Shown: positions 31,463 to 42,022, numbered from the stretch's first letter. The stretch: DNA of 64,000 bases from Enoplolaimus lenunculus (GCA_030248215.1 JASANG010000440.1:459917-523916), one strand, 5' to 3'. The notes: generated by a model from the letters alone, not told the origin. Numbers and translations: made by a program.

Positions 31463-32650
31463 TTACGCCCAACAGGAAACAAAACCAAAATTTTGTGTTT
31501 ATATTTACTATTTCGTTTAGCTTCTTACTCGCTTCACTCGCGGGCTTGTCTCACTCACACACACGTCAGTCATAAATTTCTGGATCCGCCACTGCCAGAT
31601 GCCCTTCGGAACCATAGCCAAGCACATCAACATCGGCGGAAAACGTGAAACCAGTTTTCAGGCAAAATCGCCAAAAGCTCATCACAAAACCCGGTGAACA
31701 GATGCTATCGCAAAGCCGAAAAATGCCATTGAAATGTTTCGCATGGGTCCCAAATCACACAGCGTATAAACCAACAATCTGGGTACAAGAGCCGGTTGAG
31801 AATCGGGGACATATACCTGGACATGAGAACATTTTGAATGGTCAAAACCGATTTGTACAAGCGTTAAAATAATCTGCTGGATTTATGACCGCAACAATAT
31901 TTCTCGCTCCTACACTCGATGCTAAAAATTTTGTCATTACTGGCGTACTCTCTCTTGAATTGAAATCCTGGTTCAACGCTACGTTCCCCGTCGGGTGTAC
32001 GTATCGGTTTGAAATTTTGTAAAACCAAAAACGAACCATACAACCTATTTTCTGTGAACGCCGATCGCATTAATCAATATAAATTGACCATTGACGAAAA
32101 CTCACGCTAGGAGCCCAGCCAAGTAAATAGAAGGGGAACAGACATTTCATAACCGTATCCATTAATTTGAAGGGTTTATTAGACTCGCAAAAATTTAAAT
32201 ATTTGAATTTAGTCTTGAACCGGCCTTTTGTGCTAAGACTCCAGATCAAACTTTATACGCTTGGATTGTTGACTATCGCACATTCTGAGCAGAAAATGGT
32301 AAAAATAGGGCTTGTGGTAAAAGCTATGGAAAGTCCGAGTTGTAAGTGTTGGGAACGCAAAATTTCTGAAAGTGCTGGCTTCCTCAGATGCATAAGCCAT
32401 TTTCTACTGATATATGGCACATTGACGGGGTAGATATACCTCTCAAAAGGACAATGATAATTAAACACCACCACAGACATTAACGAGTAACCTATAGAAG
32501 TCAAAAAATTCTCGAACATTTTTTATACGATCGCTAGCAAAAGACTTTTGTATGAGAGCACGGACGTAGGCAGGATTTGAGTTCATGGCAAATATATCCT
32601 CATGTAAAAAATTGTTCTCAGCTCCAGGGTCAGGTGGTTAATTATAAGCC
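31463..32650. other. Gene-free spacer
   Basis: A family C terminus (TTTCTGGATCCGCCACTG) lies near 31580-31600. Open frames at 31391-31648, 31645-31872 and 32167-32433 have no recognisable motif or splice context. Confidence 0.4.
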
Positions 32651-32951
32651 GACCAATGTATAGAACAGGGATGGAACAGTAGTATAAGTACAACATAACA
32701 ATGAGCCTATACCTAAGCCTAAGCCTAAGCCTTAGCGAAAGAATGCGCCTATACTTAAGCCTAAGCCTAAGCCTTAGCGAAAGAATGAGCCTATACCTAA
32801 GCCTAAACCTAAGCCTTTTAGCATAAGTATGAGCCTATACCTAAGCCTAAGCTTTAGCCTATCAGCCTAAGCAGAAAATTAGTCTAAAACTTAAGCTTAC
32901 TCTATTACAGTCCCGCCGGAAAACGTTTCGGCCCTGTTCTATACATGGGTC
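32651..32951. repeat. Type A TTAGGC-core MITE, reverse orientation
   Basis: Reads GACCAATGTATAGAACAGGG at the left and CCCTGTTCTATACATGGGTC at the right. The core is three or four blocks of CCTAAGCCTAAGCCTAAGCC separated by a GAATGAGCCTATA-type spacer, a two-level repeat of a hexamer inside a block of about 55 bases. Confidence 0.9.
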
Positions 32952-33922
32952 TGAAAGCCTGTTAAAAGTGCCTTCTCTCTCTCTTGAGATTTCGGTACCG
33001 TATATCCCGTCTCCATCCCACTCCTTGTATATATGCCTCTGATTCTGAGTATATCTGCAAACAACTCTTAATTGCATAAAGCACATATACACATTGCAAG
33101 TTGTTACTTTATGTTTAACAAAACCTGGTGAATGTAAAGCCTAGAAACTTTCTAAATCAGCAAACACCTATAAATCACGTCTATTTTTGCATATTTCAAT
33201 TTTAACGACCTTTTGTCGTATTTAAGCTGAAAAGCCTGCAAAGCCATCTAAAATAGTTTTTCTTCTAAATTTAGAAAGTATACCATTCGTACTGTTTGAA
33301 AACCGTACAAAGCCACCGGTATTCCTGTGATTGATCCATGCTAACTGAAAGGGGTCGGCCTACCAAACATTAATCCTATAAGCCTAATCCTATGCCAAAA
33401 TATAAACCTAAGCCTAAACTTCCCAATCTCTAAGCGTCCACCAGTCCCGCACTGTATTCCAGTGGACAGCTCCGTAACCAAGAGCCGTTAAACCTGTAGC
33501 CAGGTTAAAATTGTCGGGACCAAAAATTTCCGGTAATCTTTTTTAAAAACATTACGGAAATTTTTCTCAAACTGGCCCAATTATTCTCCTGCTGAAGCGA
33601 ATACCATCTGTCTTTTTCGACGTCAGACACAAAAAGTTCCTGTTTACATCAAGGCTTATTCTGTAAGTTTCGCTTTCTCTGTCTATCGCTGAGGTCCAAA
33701 CGTTTATGTTCAACCAAAAACAACATCAACAACAACAACAACTACAACATCAAACCAAATATACGAGTTTTGCCTCATGGAACCATGTGAGAGACCAAAC
33801 CAACTCAAGAGTATAACATACACGAATATGTAATAAACATAATATATATAACTGCAAACACATACATATTATATGTTATACAAGGAGCTCATACAAACGT
33901 GATCGTAGGGTACTGAAATTTC
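32952..33922. other. Spacer with one decayed type A fragment
   Basis: Around 33360-33470 there are AAGCCTAATCC-like remnants ending near a decayed type A terminus. No gene is visible; a weak exon-like segment near 33603-33664 is listed among the rejected items. Confidence 0.4.
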
Positions 33923-34169
33923 GGCCGGTGTAAAGATCAGGGGCGGAACAGTTTTTTGTGGAACCGGAATAGAATAGCTTAAGCTTTAGACTAATATTTT
34001 TGCTCGGCTTAGGCTTTTAGGCTTAGGCTTAGGAATATGCTCATTGTTACGCTCAGGCTTAGGCTTAGGCTTAGCAATATGCTCATTCTTATGCCTAGGC
34101 TTATGCTTAGGCTTAGGCTTAGGCTTAGAAATATACTTACTGTTCCGCCCCCTGTTGTTCACATTGGCC
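33923..34169. repeat. Type A TTAGGC-core MITE
   Basis: Left GGCCGGTGTAAAGATCAGGG, right TGTTCACATTGGCC. Three TTAGGC blocks are separated by the AATATGCTCATT spacer. Confidence 0.9.
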
Positions 34170-34245
34170 GAAACTTTCGTGAAACCAGAAAAATGCACTT
34201 TTACAGGTTTTAGAATAGTAATCTGGTGAGGCGATATTTTCCAAC

Positions 34246-34471
34246 AGCTGCATGATTTTTTGGACTTGTACTGGTGAGACAAATTGACTCTCTCCAAAAT
34301 AGACTCTACGTGACTATACAAACTCAGCAGCAAAATTCTATTCGGCTAGAGACAAATTAAACTCACTGAGGCGCATGTTTGACGCTGGTGGAGTTGAATT
34401 TGACTCAGTTTGTGTAGTCCCGTAGAGTCTATTTCGAAGCGAGTCAATTTGATTCACTATTTTTTGCAGTG
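34246..34471. repeat. Family E foldback MITE
   Basis: Nearly the whole element is an imperfect palindrome around GACTC/GAGTC words, ending in ATTTTTTGCAGTG. The same fold is seen at 38.8, 52.6 and, half only, 53.7 kb. Confidence 0.7.
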
Positions 34472-34840
34472 TGCGTATTATAGTTTCTTTCGGCAACGAA
34501 TACACATGAAAAATCGGTTGAGATATACCCGTATTCGGATAATAGGGTACAAACAAATTTTCTGGACAGCTCTGAAAAAAATTTTTTGGCAGGGGCAGTA
34601 ACACCCTTTGAAAACGGAATCATGGCTTCGCTCCTGTAGGTACTACGTATATTCAACATGGAATATACAAGTGAAATGAATTTGAGGTGACTAAACACAT
34701 AAAAGCATGTACTATACTGTGTTTATAACCGTGACCGCAATGCTGCCATGTTTATTCCTTTTAGGCATTATAGGTTTGGTGATAGTGTGAGGGTGGCGAA
34801 GTGTGTCGCTTTATTATACCCGACGGGAGGATACCATGTA

Positions 34841-34851
34841 TAATAATGATA

Positions 34852-34882
<31 letters not shown>

Positions 34883-35178
34883 TAATAATAATAATAATAA
34901 TAAGAATAATAAGAATAATAATAATAAATAATAATAAGAATAATAATAATAATAAATAATAATAATAATTATAAGAATATATAATAATAAGAATAAGAAT
35001 AATAATAATAATAATAATAATAATAAGAATAAGAATAATAATAATAAGAATAATAAGAATAATAATAAGAATAATAATAATAATCATAATAATAATAATC
35101 ATAATAATAAGAATAATAAGAATAATAATAAGAATAATAATCATAATAATCATAATAATAATAATAATTATAATAATA
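34841..35178. repeat. AAT-type microsatellite, about 340 bp
   Basis: Long runs of ATA/AAT trinucleotides interrupted by AAG and ATC units. The 130-residue Ile-rich frame across it is an artefact. Confidence 0.95.
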
Positions 35179-35283
35179 GTTACTCTATTTTGACGTTAAA
35201 GTAGGAGAGCCTGGCCATCTGAGGACCGGTGGATCGGTTGAAATTTGGACCCATCAATGAAATGAATAAAATATTGGTTATTT

Positions 35284-35533
35284 ACATTGTAAACTTAGTG
35301 AGTTGATTTTAACTCAAAATGAGTTTAATTCAATCCGAAGTCTCAGTTCTGAACTATAAGTTTTTCAGAACTAACAATTCTGAATTGATTGAACTGATTC
35401 AAAGTTAACTCACCTGGAATTAAATCATCTCAGAGTAGAGTTAATATTCACTGTTATTAACTCAAAAATAGCTAAAAATTACAAATTCTCTCTCTGAATT
35501 AATTATAAATCAACTCATTGGAATTTACAGTGT
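35284..35533. repeat. Family D MITE
   Basis: Ends ACATTGTAAACTTAGTGAG and, reversed, ACACTGTAAATTCCAATGAG. The subterminal TTGATTTTAACTCA and repeated GAGTTNA words are shared with the copy at 43.2 kb. Confidence 0.75.
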
Positions 35534-35650
35534 AATTATTTTTCTAGTTTACAGTCAGTGAGAGGGCTTGTTTCTATCAAAATACCAGGAGCGATAATAA
35601 GACAGTCAGTCCTCAATCCAGCCCAGTACTATTTTAAGGCCTGTAGTCAC

Positions 35651-35802
35651 AGGCGGATCTAAGAATATGGCCACCCTGCCATAGAAATAATGTTTTTAGC
35701 ACTAAATTGGCGTTTCGGTTGTTCGTTCACTTCGGTCACCAGTTCAGTTCCGCTATTCTATATGACACAGCCCTCTGTTTAGAAATTTCTGGATCCGCCA
35801 CT
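35651..35802. repeat. Family C MITE, shortened
   Basis: Ends CACAGGCGGATCTAAGAAT and TTTCTGGATCCGCCACTG, inverted. The middle lacks the TAAGGTAGGGACCTTACCAT block of long copies. Confidence 0.6.
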
Positions 35803-36215
35803 GTCTGTCGAGCGAAAACCACTACGACATCATCAAAACATAGACTTGGTAGTCAACTACTGCAGTGACCCGAATACAAAAGACAACAGTTCTGACCACC
35901 GTCGCAGCAGCCAATCGCTGTTCACATACAACCTCTGGAGTCCGGAGCCTAAGGCATTGAGATTACAAGTGTTCGAAAGACACTCTCACGCATGATTATT
36001 CAACTCTAATTGAACCAACCAGTTTTAACTTTCACCGCCTTGCATTCAATCCAAAACCATGTGAAAATTTTCGCGATTAAAACGGTGGCATTAAACAACA
36101 ATGTTTTATGCTTAATTTCAGCCAAAAAATTAAAAACGCACCAATTTTTATAACAATCACAACAACTCTAATAAACAATTGTTAGGTTGTTAACTCAAAG
36201 CATTCCATTAACCGA

Positions 36216-36596
36216 CTCGTGTAAAATATCAGGGGCGGAACATTTTTCTGTGGGACTGGAATAGAGTCAGCGTAAGCTTTAGCCTATTTTTTTGCTTGGC
36301 TTAGAGTTAGGCTTAGGAAGGTCCATGTTACTTCAGGGGGTATCCAGGTATCTGGTGGGTCTATAAAAGAGTAGGTTTAGATTCTAGATTATATTTTTTG
36401 CTTAGTCTTAGGCTTACGAATACGCTTTTGCAACGGTTAGGCTTAGACTTAGGCTTTTAGGAATACGCTTTAAATCTACTCTTACGCCCTTTAAAGTAAT
36501 ATTTGCCCTTAGGAATATGCTCATTCATACGCTTAGACTTTTAGGCTTAGGAATATGCTTATAAATACTGTTCCGCCCCTGTTCTTTACATTGGCG
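36216..36596. repeat. Type A MITE interrupted by a type B MITE
   Basis: The outer type A ends are at 36216 (AAATATCAGGGGCGGAAC) and 36596 (GTTCTTTACATTGGC). At 36321-36507 a complete type B element (GTCCATGTTACTTCAGGGGG to CCCTTTAAAGTAATATTTGCC) splits its TTAGGC core. This shows type B moved after this type A copy was in place. Confidence 0.85.
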
Positions 36597-36722
36597 CATT
36601 AACCCAAATCTTTATCCCTCGTGGTTTTGGTCCCTGGTTCTATATCATCTCGGGAAGGCCCTTGTATATAGTATTTCTTCAGTTCAGGGCTTAGGACTAA
36701 TCGTAGTAGACCGTCGATTTAG

Positions 36723-36865
36723 TTTTATTACCACCAAATCTACGGAAACAACAGCCGCATTTGTCTTTAGAACACAAGAAAGCGATTGCGTGTTACAAGC
36801 AAATTAATGCCATATGGTTTAAATTCGTGCCAGACAAGGATCACTCGTACTATGATAAAGCATAA
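36723..36865 (+). CDS. Isolated coding-like terminal exon, unidentified
   Basis: Preceded by acceptors at 36722 (GATTTAG) or 36770 (TGTCTTTAG) and open to a TAA at 36863. It reads LLPPNLRKQQPHLSLEHKKA, then IACYKQINAIWFKFVPDK, then DHSYYDKA. The composition (Trp, Tyr, Lys, Pro, no low complexity) looks like a real C-terminus. No upstream exon was found in the MITE-filled DNA before it, and I do not recognise the family. It could be the last exon of a gene with a long intron, or a relic. Confidence 0.4.
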
Positions 36866-37153
36866 ACCAAAACGTAAGCCTAAGAAGTTAACGAACGTTG
36901 CTCTGCATCCGTAGTGTGAATCACAACCTAAGCCTGATTCTGAAAACTAAATAATCATGGTATGAATATTTGTCAGATAACGCAACAGGTTGCAATCAGA
37001 ACGGTTTTTGGCTAACTGATTTGTTCGGTTCGTAACCAAAAATAATCGGTGTTTGAAATTTTTGCATATTTCAGCTTCTCATCACACCTCTGTTGATCAC
37101 TCATGAGCTCGAATATGATTTTTTAAAGTATTTTTGAAACGGTTGAATCGCAG

Positions 37154-37265
37154 GTCGACGGCAAAACTGGAAAAAGGGGCACCAGCAGTTGAGCATCCGG
37201 AAATGTACCTGTTAAATTCACGGAATGTGAAAAGAGACGAGGTATTTAACGGGTTATCAGAACCT
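37154..37265 (+). CDS. Isolated coding-like internal exon, unidentified
   Basis: Bounded by TCGCAG before 37154 and a good donor GTGAGT after 37265; 112 bases, entering in phase 1 and leaving in phase 0. It reads STAKLEKGAPAVEHPEMYLL then NSRNVKRDEVFNGLSEP. It lies 289 bases after the stop of the exon above, on the same strand, so it belongs to another transcript or to a rearranged copy of the same gene. No partner exons were found. Confidence 0.4.
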
Positions 37266-37565
37266 GTGAGTGTCTATTCTACAACCTAAAACTGCATTTA
37301 TATGTGTGCAATTATACACAGAGGACTTGAAGCTGCAACATTTGTATTATACGTATTTTGAAAAAACTTGCACGTGTGAATAGGGCTTTGGCTTAAAAAC
37401 GTTGTTTGTCGCCTGTACTAAATTGTACCAAACAGTCATATATACCGTAAATGCTTATTAATAATTAAAAACAACAAAAGCTTTAAGTTTATAGCTGATA
37501 GAGAAGATTTATCTGTCATATTTTTTTAAAGCTTTTACCCAAATATTTGAAGTTACCACATTTTC

Positions 37566-38277
37566 GGCTCATGTATAGAACAGTGCCGGAACAATAGTAT
37601 AAGTACTTATATTTCTAAGCCTACAGTAGTGACCCGAATAAGAGGGGGACTGATATTTATTTGGCCTCTACAGAGGGTACCCACCCTTGTTATCCGGTTA
37701 CGGACTGCTATTTATTTTTAACCCACGCTCCGCCGCCCTTCGTTACAGATATATATATCCGGTACTGCAATTATCCGTTGAATTAAACGTTTATTTGTCG
37801 TGTGTCAATAGCTTGAGCGATAATTCAAGGATATGCTTAGGAATGTAGTTTCAAAATTTAAGTACACTTTAAAGTTTCAAACTCAAATTATTTCGTCCTG
37901 GAGTCATTTATGCGCTACAATTGGGTTAAGTGAAATTTATGGACTCTAATTAGGGTTTAGGGACTCTATCCGCTTACGGACTCTTATTAGCGATACGGAC
38001 TCCTATTGATTCGAACTCAAAATGGGGACCCCCTCTTGTTACCCCCTCTTAGTCTGGTCAATAGCCTAAGCCTAAGCCTAAATCTAAGCCCAAGCGCAAG
38101 AATGAGCCTATTCCTAAACCTAAGCTTAAGCCTCAACCTAAGCCTAAGCCCAAGCGTAAGGATAAGCCTATTCCTAAGCCTCATCCTAAGCGTAGGCAAA
38201 AAAGTTAGTCTAAAGCTTAAACTGACTCTATTACAGCCCCGCCGGAAAACGATCTGGCCCTATGCTATACATGGGCC
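37566..38277. repeat. Type A MITE interrupted by a family G MITE
   Basis: The outer type A runs from GGCTCATGTATAGAACAG to CTATACATGGGCC. At about 37624-38063 a full family G copy (TAGTGACCCGAATAAGAGGG to the inverted TATTGACCAGACTAAGAGGG) interrupts a TAAGCCTAAGCC run, which resumes on the other side. Confidence 0.85.
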
Positions 38278-38771
38278 TCTATTGCGCAGTTGCTTCGCTT
38301 GCTGACCAATGAAATTGACCACCACCAATAAGATTACGTGGAAAGTTTTGACGGTTTAAAAACTAAAAAATCAGAGAAATTAATATACGAGTAACCTAAG
38401 TTTTGTCGTTTCGTGCTGCAATAAAACAGTAAAGGAACGCAAAACTACTTATATGGTTGGCAGTTATCATTTGTTTGTATATATTTTAAACCAACAAATT
38501 CACCTTTTTGAAATCTTCATTGTCTAAAAAGGTCTAAACTGGTTATTTTACATTTTCGAACGCGAATTAGAAAATAAGTTGAGAATTAAACCCCAGAATC
38601 TTTGATGGGATACGTTTACCATCATAAAACCTTCTTAGCGTTTGACGTCAGAGCCCGATGGAATGCTCAGGTCTTGTGGATATTTTGTACTACAAAAAAC
38701 GCATAATATTGTTTAAACGGTGCGCTTTGATGTACGAGTAGTGGTGCACAGTTTGGGCTTAATTTCACATA
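38278..38771. other. Gene-free spacer
   Basis: No gene seen. About 38640-38740 shares GTCTTGTGG..TTTGTACTAC and GTTTAAACGGTGCG blocks with the piggyBac-type MITE at 25.2 kb and is probably an old copy. Confidence 0.4.
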
Positions 38772-38980
38772 CACAGCAAAAAATGGTTAGTCAAATTGTC
38801 TCTTTCCGAAATAGGATCTACGGGACTACACAAACTGAGTCAAATTCGACTCCGCTAGAATCAAACGTGCGATTAAGTGAGTCGAGTTGGACTCTGGCAG
38901 AGTCGAGTTTGACTGTTTTGTGTAGTCCCGTAGAGACTGTTTCGAAGAGAGTCAATTTGACACACCATTTTTTGCAATGT
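38772..38980. repeat. Family E foldback MITE
   Basis: Begins CAGCAAAAAATGGTTAGTC and ends CACCATTTTTTGCAATG. The two halves, including CTACGGGACTACACAAACTG, pair along almost their whole length, so the transcript or single strand would fold into one long hairpin. Confidence 0.85.
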
Positions 38981-39053
38981 ATAGAAAATAATTGCAATAT
39001 TTGCAGAGATGAATTATTTTTCAAGAAACGACTGATTTGCATACGATTTTATT

Positions 39054-39194
39054 GGCCAATGTTACTTTAAGGGGCGTCCAGGTTTCTGGTGGGTCCATAT
39101 AAGAGTTGATTTAGATTCTAGATTACTTTTTTGCTTAGGCTTAGGCTTAGGAATACGCTTAATCTACTGTTTACGCCCCTTAAATAAAATTGGC
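39054..39194. repeat. Type B TTAGGC-core MITE
   Basis: GGCCAATGTTACTTTAAGGG at the left, CGCCCCTTAAATAAAATTGGC at the right, with GCTTAGGCTTAGGCTTAGG in the core. This is the shortest clear copy. Confidence 0.85.
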
Positions 39195-39329
39195 TATTTT
39201 ATTTATATATAAACTGTGAATATACAGATCAGCTTTAAATCAAGCCTAACGTATGTTTGGCTTATAAGTTTTAAAAAATACGGATGTGGGAAAATCTTCG
39301 GTATCCAACAGCTATGATGACAGATTATC

Positions 39330-39672
39330 CAAACAGACCAGACATCCGTTTTTGGTGCCTTTAATGGGGATTCAAGGTATAAGTTCAGTGCTGTGGCGGA
39401 TTCAAAAAGTTGTGACGGGGAAGCGGACTGGCAAATGTTAGGAAACGCAAAAATGATTAGGTAGAGACCTTAATTTATCACCAAAAAGTTTTCTGAGAAG
39501 GAAAAATTGTAACATAGGGGCCTTACCATGTGGTCACGAAAAATTCTGAGGGAAAAATTGTATTTTTTACAAAAATAATTTCTAAGGGGAAAAGATTGTG
39601 AAGTAGGGATGTTTTTATCACAAAAAAATTCGGAAGGTGGACACCCCCCTTCTCTGGATCAGCTTAGTAGGT
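39330..39672. repeat. Inverted duplicate of a host exon end plus family C MITE
   Basis: About 39330-39370 matches, in reverse complement, the 3' end of exon 1 of the membrane protein at 41.7 kb (both contain CCGTTTTTGGTGCC and TAATGGGGATTCAAGGTA). The match continues through the donor site into the neighbouring family C MITE, down to its GGATC end. The copy is divergent and has no intact frame, so this is a genomic duplication rather than a processed copy. Confidence 0.75.
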
Positions 39673-39679
39673 CTGTGGC

Positions 39680-39840
39680 AGCTAGAAATAAGGACGAAAC
39701 GTTTTTCTCTGGGACAGCAGTAGAGCAAGCTTAAGCTTTATTTTGCGTAGGCTCAGGTATAATCTCATTCTTACGCTTAGGCTTTTAGGCTTAGAAATAT
39801 GCTTACACTACTGTTAAGACACTGTTTGATACAATTGGCC
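39680..39840. repeat. Type A TTAGGC-core MITE
   Basis: Begins GGTCTGTGGCAGCTAG, then ACGAAACGTTTTTCTCTGGG, and ends TTTGATACAATTGGCC. An older, diverged copy, adjoining the family C copy before it. Confidence 0.65.
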
Positions 39841-39970
39841 GATAATTATATACTATTTTATTCCTTCAACATTTTAGTCTTCTTTGTTTTATTTTTGCAA
39901 ATCTTTATACATTTATGAAATACAAAACACAACAAAAGCTCGCTGTAAAGTAAACTCGTTGACAAATATG

Positions 39971-40112
39971 AGCCCTGTGTATAGAACAGGTGGAATACAA
40001 ACTCAAAAACCATAAGCCAAAGCTTAAGCTTAACCGTGAATTTAAGCCTACGCCTAAAAGTCTAAAGCAAATTACCTAAGGCCGTATAGTCGAAACGTGT
40101 TCTATACAGGTG
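39971..40112. repeat. Type A MITE, diverged
   Basis: AGCCCTGTGTATAGAACAGG at the left and CGTGTTCTATACAGG at the right, with scattered AAGCC/TAAGC words between. Confidence 0.55.
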
Positions 40113-40199
40113 TGACAATGATAAATGTTGCTTCAAAGCGATGCAACTTGATTGTTTCACATGTTTTTTCTTGAATGGGTGCGTATCCAGGATATCGTT

Positions 40200-40470
40200 T
40201 TAGAAATGTTTCCTAAATGTTTTTAGGATTTCATTTCGGAAATTCCGCCTAAATATTTTAAGGAATTCATTTTGGAAATCTGCTTAAATGTTTTGAGTAT
40301 ATTTAATTTTGGAAATTTTTCCTAAATGTTTTTGACGATTTCATTTTGGAAATTCCGCCTAAATATTTTAAGGAATTCATTTTGAAAATCAGCCTAAATG
40401 TTTTGAGTATTTTAATTTTGGAAATTTTTCCTAAATGTTTTTGACGATTTCATTTTGGAAATTCGGCCAA
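40200..40470. repeat. Tandem repeat of about 118 bp, 2.3 units
   Basis: Repeats of TTTCCTAAATGTTTTTGACG, ATTTCATTTTGGAAATTCCG and TAAGGAATTCATTTTG, with a weaker sub-period near 39 bases. Confidence 0.8.
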
Positions 40471-40587
40471 AATGCGTTTTGCGAGCAAGGGTAACGAGGG
40501 AGAAATTTTTTAGACCTCTGCACATCCAGCCATTTTCAATGTAAATATTTAAAAATACTTATATACGCTATCTTCAACCGTATAATC

Positions 40588-42022
40588 CTACTGCTGCCTG
40601 GGGTTCGAACCCGAGTGAGCAGGCACAAAATGAGCAACATTTAACTCGCGAGGTTGAGGCGTTTCCACCGTAGATTCGTTAGATTCAACTGAACCTCGAC
40701 GAAGTAACCATGAAGCAAGCAGAAACAACCGTCGATGCCTGCTGTATATCCATACTCGATACGTTATTGCAACGCAAACTGCAAGACTGCAAGCAACTGC
40801 AATGCATATTGAAATGTTAACTGAAATTTCAACTCGTAAATGTGGCTCAGAAAGCGAGCCAAGCAGCAGTGCACATTCGATCAATGACATCAGAACGGTT
40901 AAACCTGAAACGCACTGCGTTTATTCACACGTGCAAGTTTTTGCAATAAATTATCTGCAATTGCAATTTTAAGGTGCAACTTTTCAGGAAAAGGGCTTCG
41001 AATGAAATATGCACGAGCCAATTGAAATACTGCAAGCCTATAAAACTAAGCCTAATCATAACCTACAGCGTAAACCTAAGTCTAAGCCTAGCCAGAAAAA
41101 TTACAGATAAACTGTGGCTAAGCTTGTTCAGAAACGCAATTTTTGCAATTTGAATTTGCAGGTGCAACTTGCAAATGCAAGTTTTGTGATTAGACTGGTC
41201 AACAAGTTATACCTACAGGTTCGTCTTACAAATACTTTCACAGCTTTGTGAACAGGGCACAGCCCGTCACCGAAACCCAAGTCTTAACTAAATCCATTAG
41301 AAGCTAATCCTTATCCTTAAATGTGGGGGGCAGTTTGCAAAAGCTGTTTTACTGAAGCGCTTGTTCTTTATCTGAAACAGAACCGATGGCAGATCCAGAG
41401 GGGGCGGGCGGGGAGGGCATACGCAAACCCCCTTTCGAATTTTTTGTGATAAAATGGTAATGTCTTTACTTTACAATCTTTTCCCATCAGAAGTTTTTTT
41501 GTAAAAATACATTTTTTCCGTCGGAATTTTTTGTGGTAACATGGTATTTATGGCATCTTTCGTATAATTCTTCCTCTCAGAAAATTTTTTGATGCTAAAA
41601 TAAAGTCCCTACCTTATAATTATTGCGTTTCCTAATAATTGCCAGCCAGCTCCCTCGTCACAAACTTTTGTATCCGCCACATCACTCAACTTACCTTGAA
41701 TCCCCATTAATGGCACCAAAAACGGAGGTTTGGTCTGTTTACATCCGTAAATCCCAAGGCCCAGTGTAATGATATAGCATGACGCCCACAGAACCACAGT
41801 AATCACACTGGTATGAAGCGCTGCCGGGTCGGAACCGGAACCGGACGAGCCAGGATGTAATCGTTCATCTGTGTAGATGAATATCGTTGAAATGGTTTGA
41901 TATGCAACTGCAATAAATTGCACAATTGCGCACGCATAAAACCAACGCGCAACGTGAATGCGGCAATGATAAAAGTTAGGATTGTGTTCACTGAATGTTA
42001 ACGCACGATAAGCATTGCTCAT
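40588..42022 (-). CDS. Putative four-helix membrane protein, 2 exons, unknown function
   Basis: Exon 1 is 42022-41695 and exon 2 is 40904-40588, both minus; 645 bases, 214 residues, joined in phase 1 at GGATTCAAG. Hydrophobic helices are predicted at about residues 26-49 (ARWFYACAIVQFIAVAY region), 73-97 (VITVVLWASCYIITLGLGIY), 103-130 (spanning the exon junction, FLVPLMGIQGLTVLM then SLIECALLLGSL) and 140-162 (ISICIAVACSLAVCVAITY). A basic RHRR segment and a Ser/Thr/Pro tail follow, placing both ends probably on the same side. The topology recalls LAPTM-like or other tetraspan families, but I see no diagnostic motif and would not assign one. Exon 1's donor is about a dozen bases from a family C MITE, and the intron contains little except repeats. 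Confidence 0.65.
41391..41682. repeat. Family C MITE inside the membrane-protein intron
   Basis: Ends GCAGATCCAGAGGGGGCG and TTTTGTATCCGCCACATC, inverted. The body is a repeated 'A-run, TTTT, TGATAAAATGG, TTACTTTACAAT' unit of about 60 bases. It abuts the exon 1 donor at 41694. Confidence 0.75.

Noticed and set aside
31645-31872. 75-residue plus-strand frame
   Set aside because: No motif, no splice context and ordinary length for chance in this base composition.
33603-33664. Segment ending at a GTAAGT donor that reads RRQTQKVPVYIKAYS
   Set aside because: The acceptor side (CTGAAG) has no pyrimidine tract and no partner exon was found; too weak to list as an exon.
34761-35153. 130-residue Ile-rich open frame
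   Set aside because: It is the translation of the AAT-type microsatellite; there is no coding constraint.
38006-38305. Leu/Ser-rich frames over TAAGCC arrays (also near 34.1, 46.3 and 59.9 kb)
   Set aside because: The hexamer array is a multiple of three and lacks stops in some frames, so long frames arise without selection.
40600-40620. B-box-like GGTTCGAACCCGAG
   Set aside because: It lies inside the C-terminal codons of the membrane protein and has no A box at the right distance.
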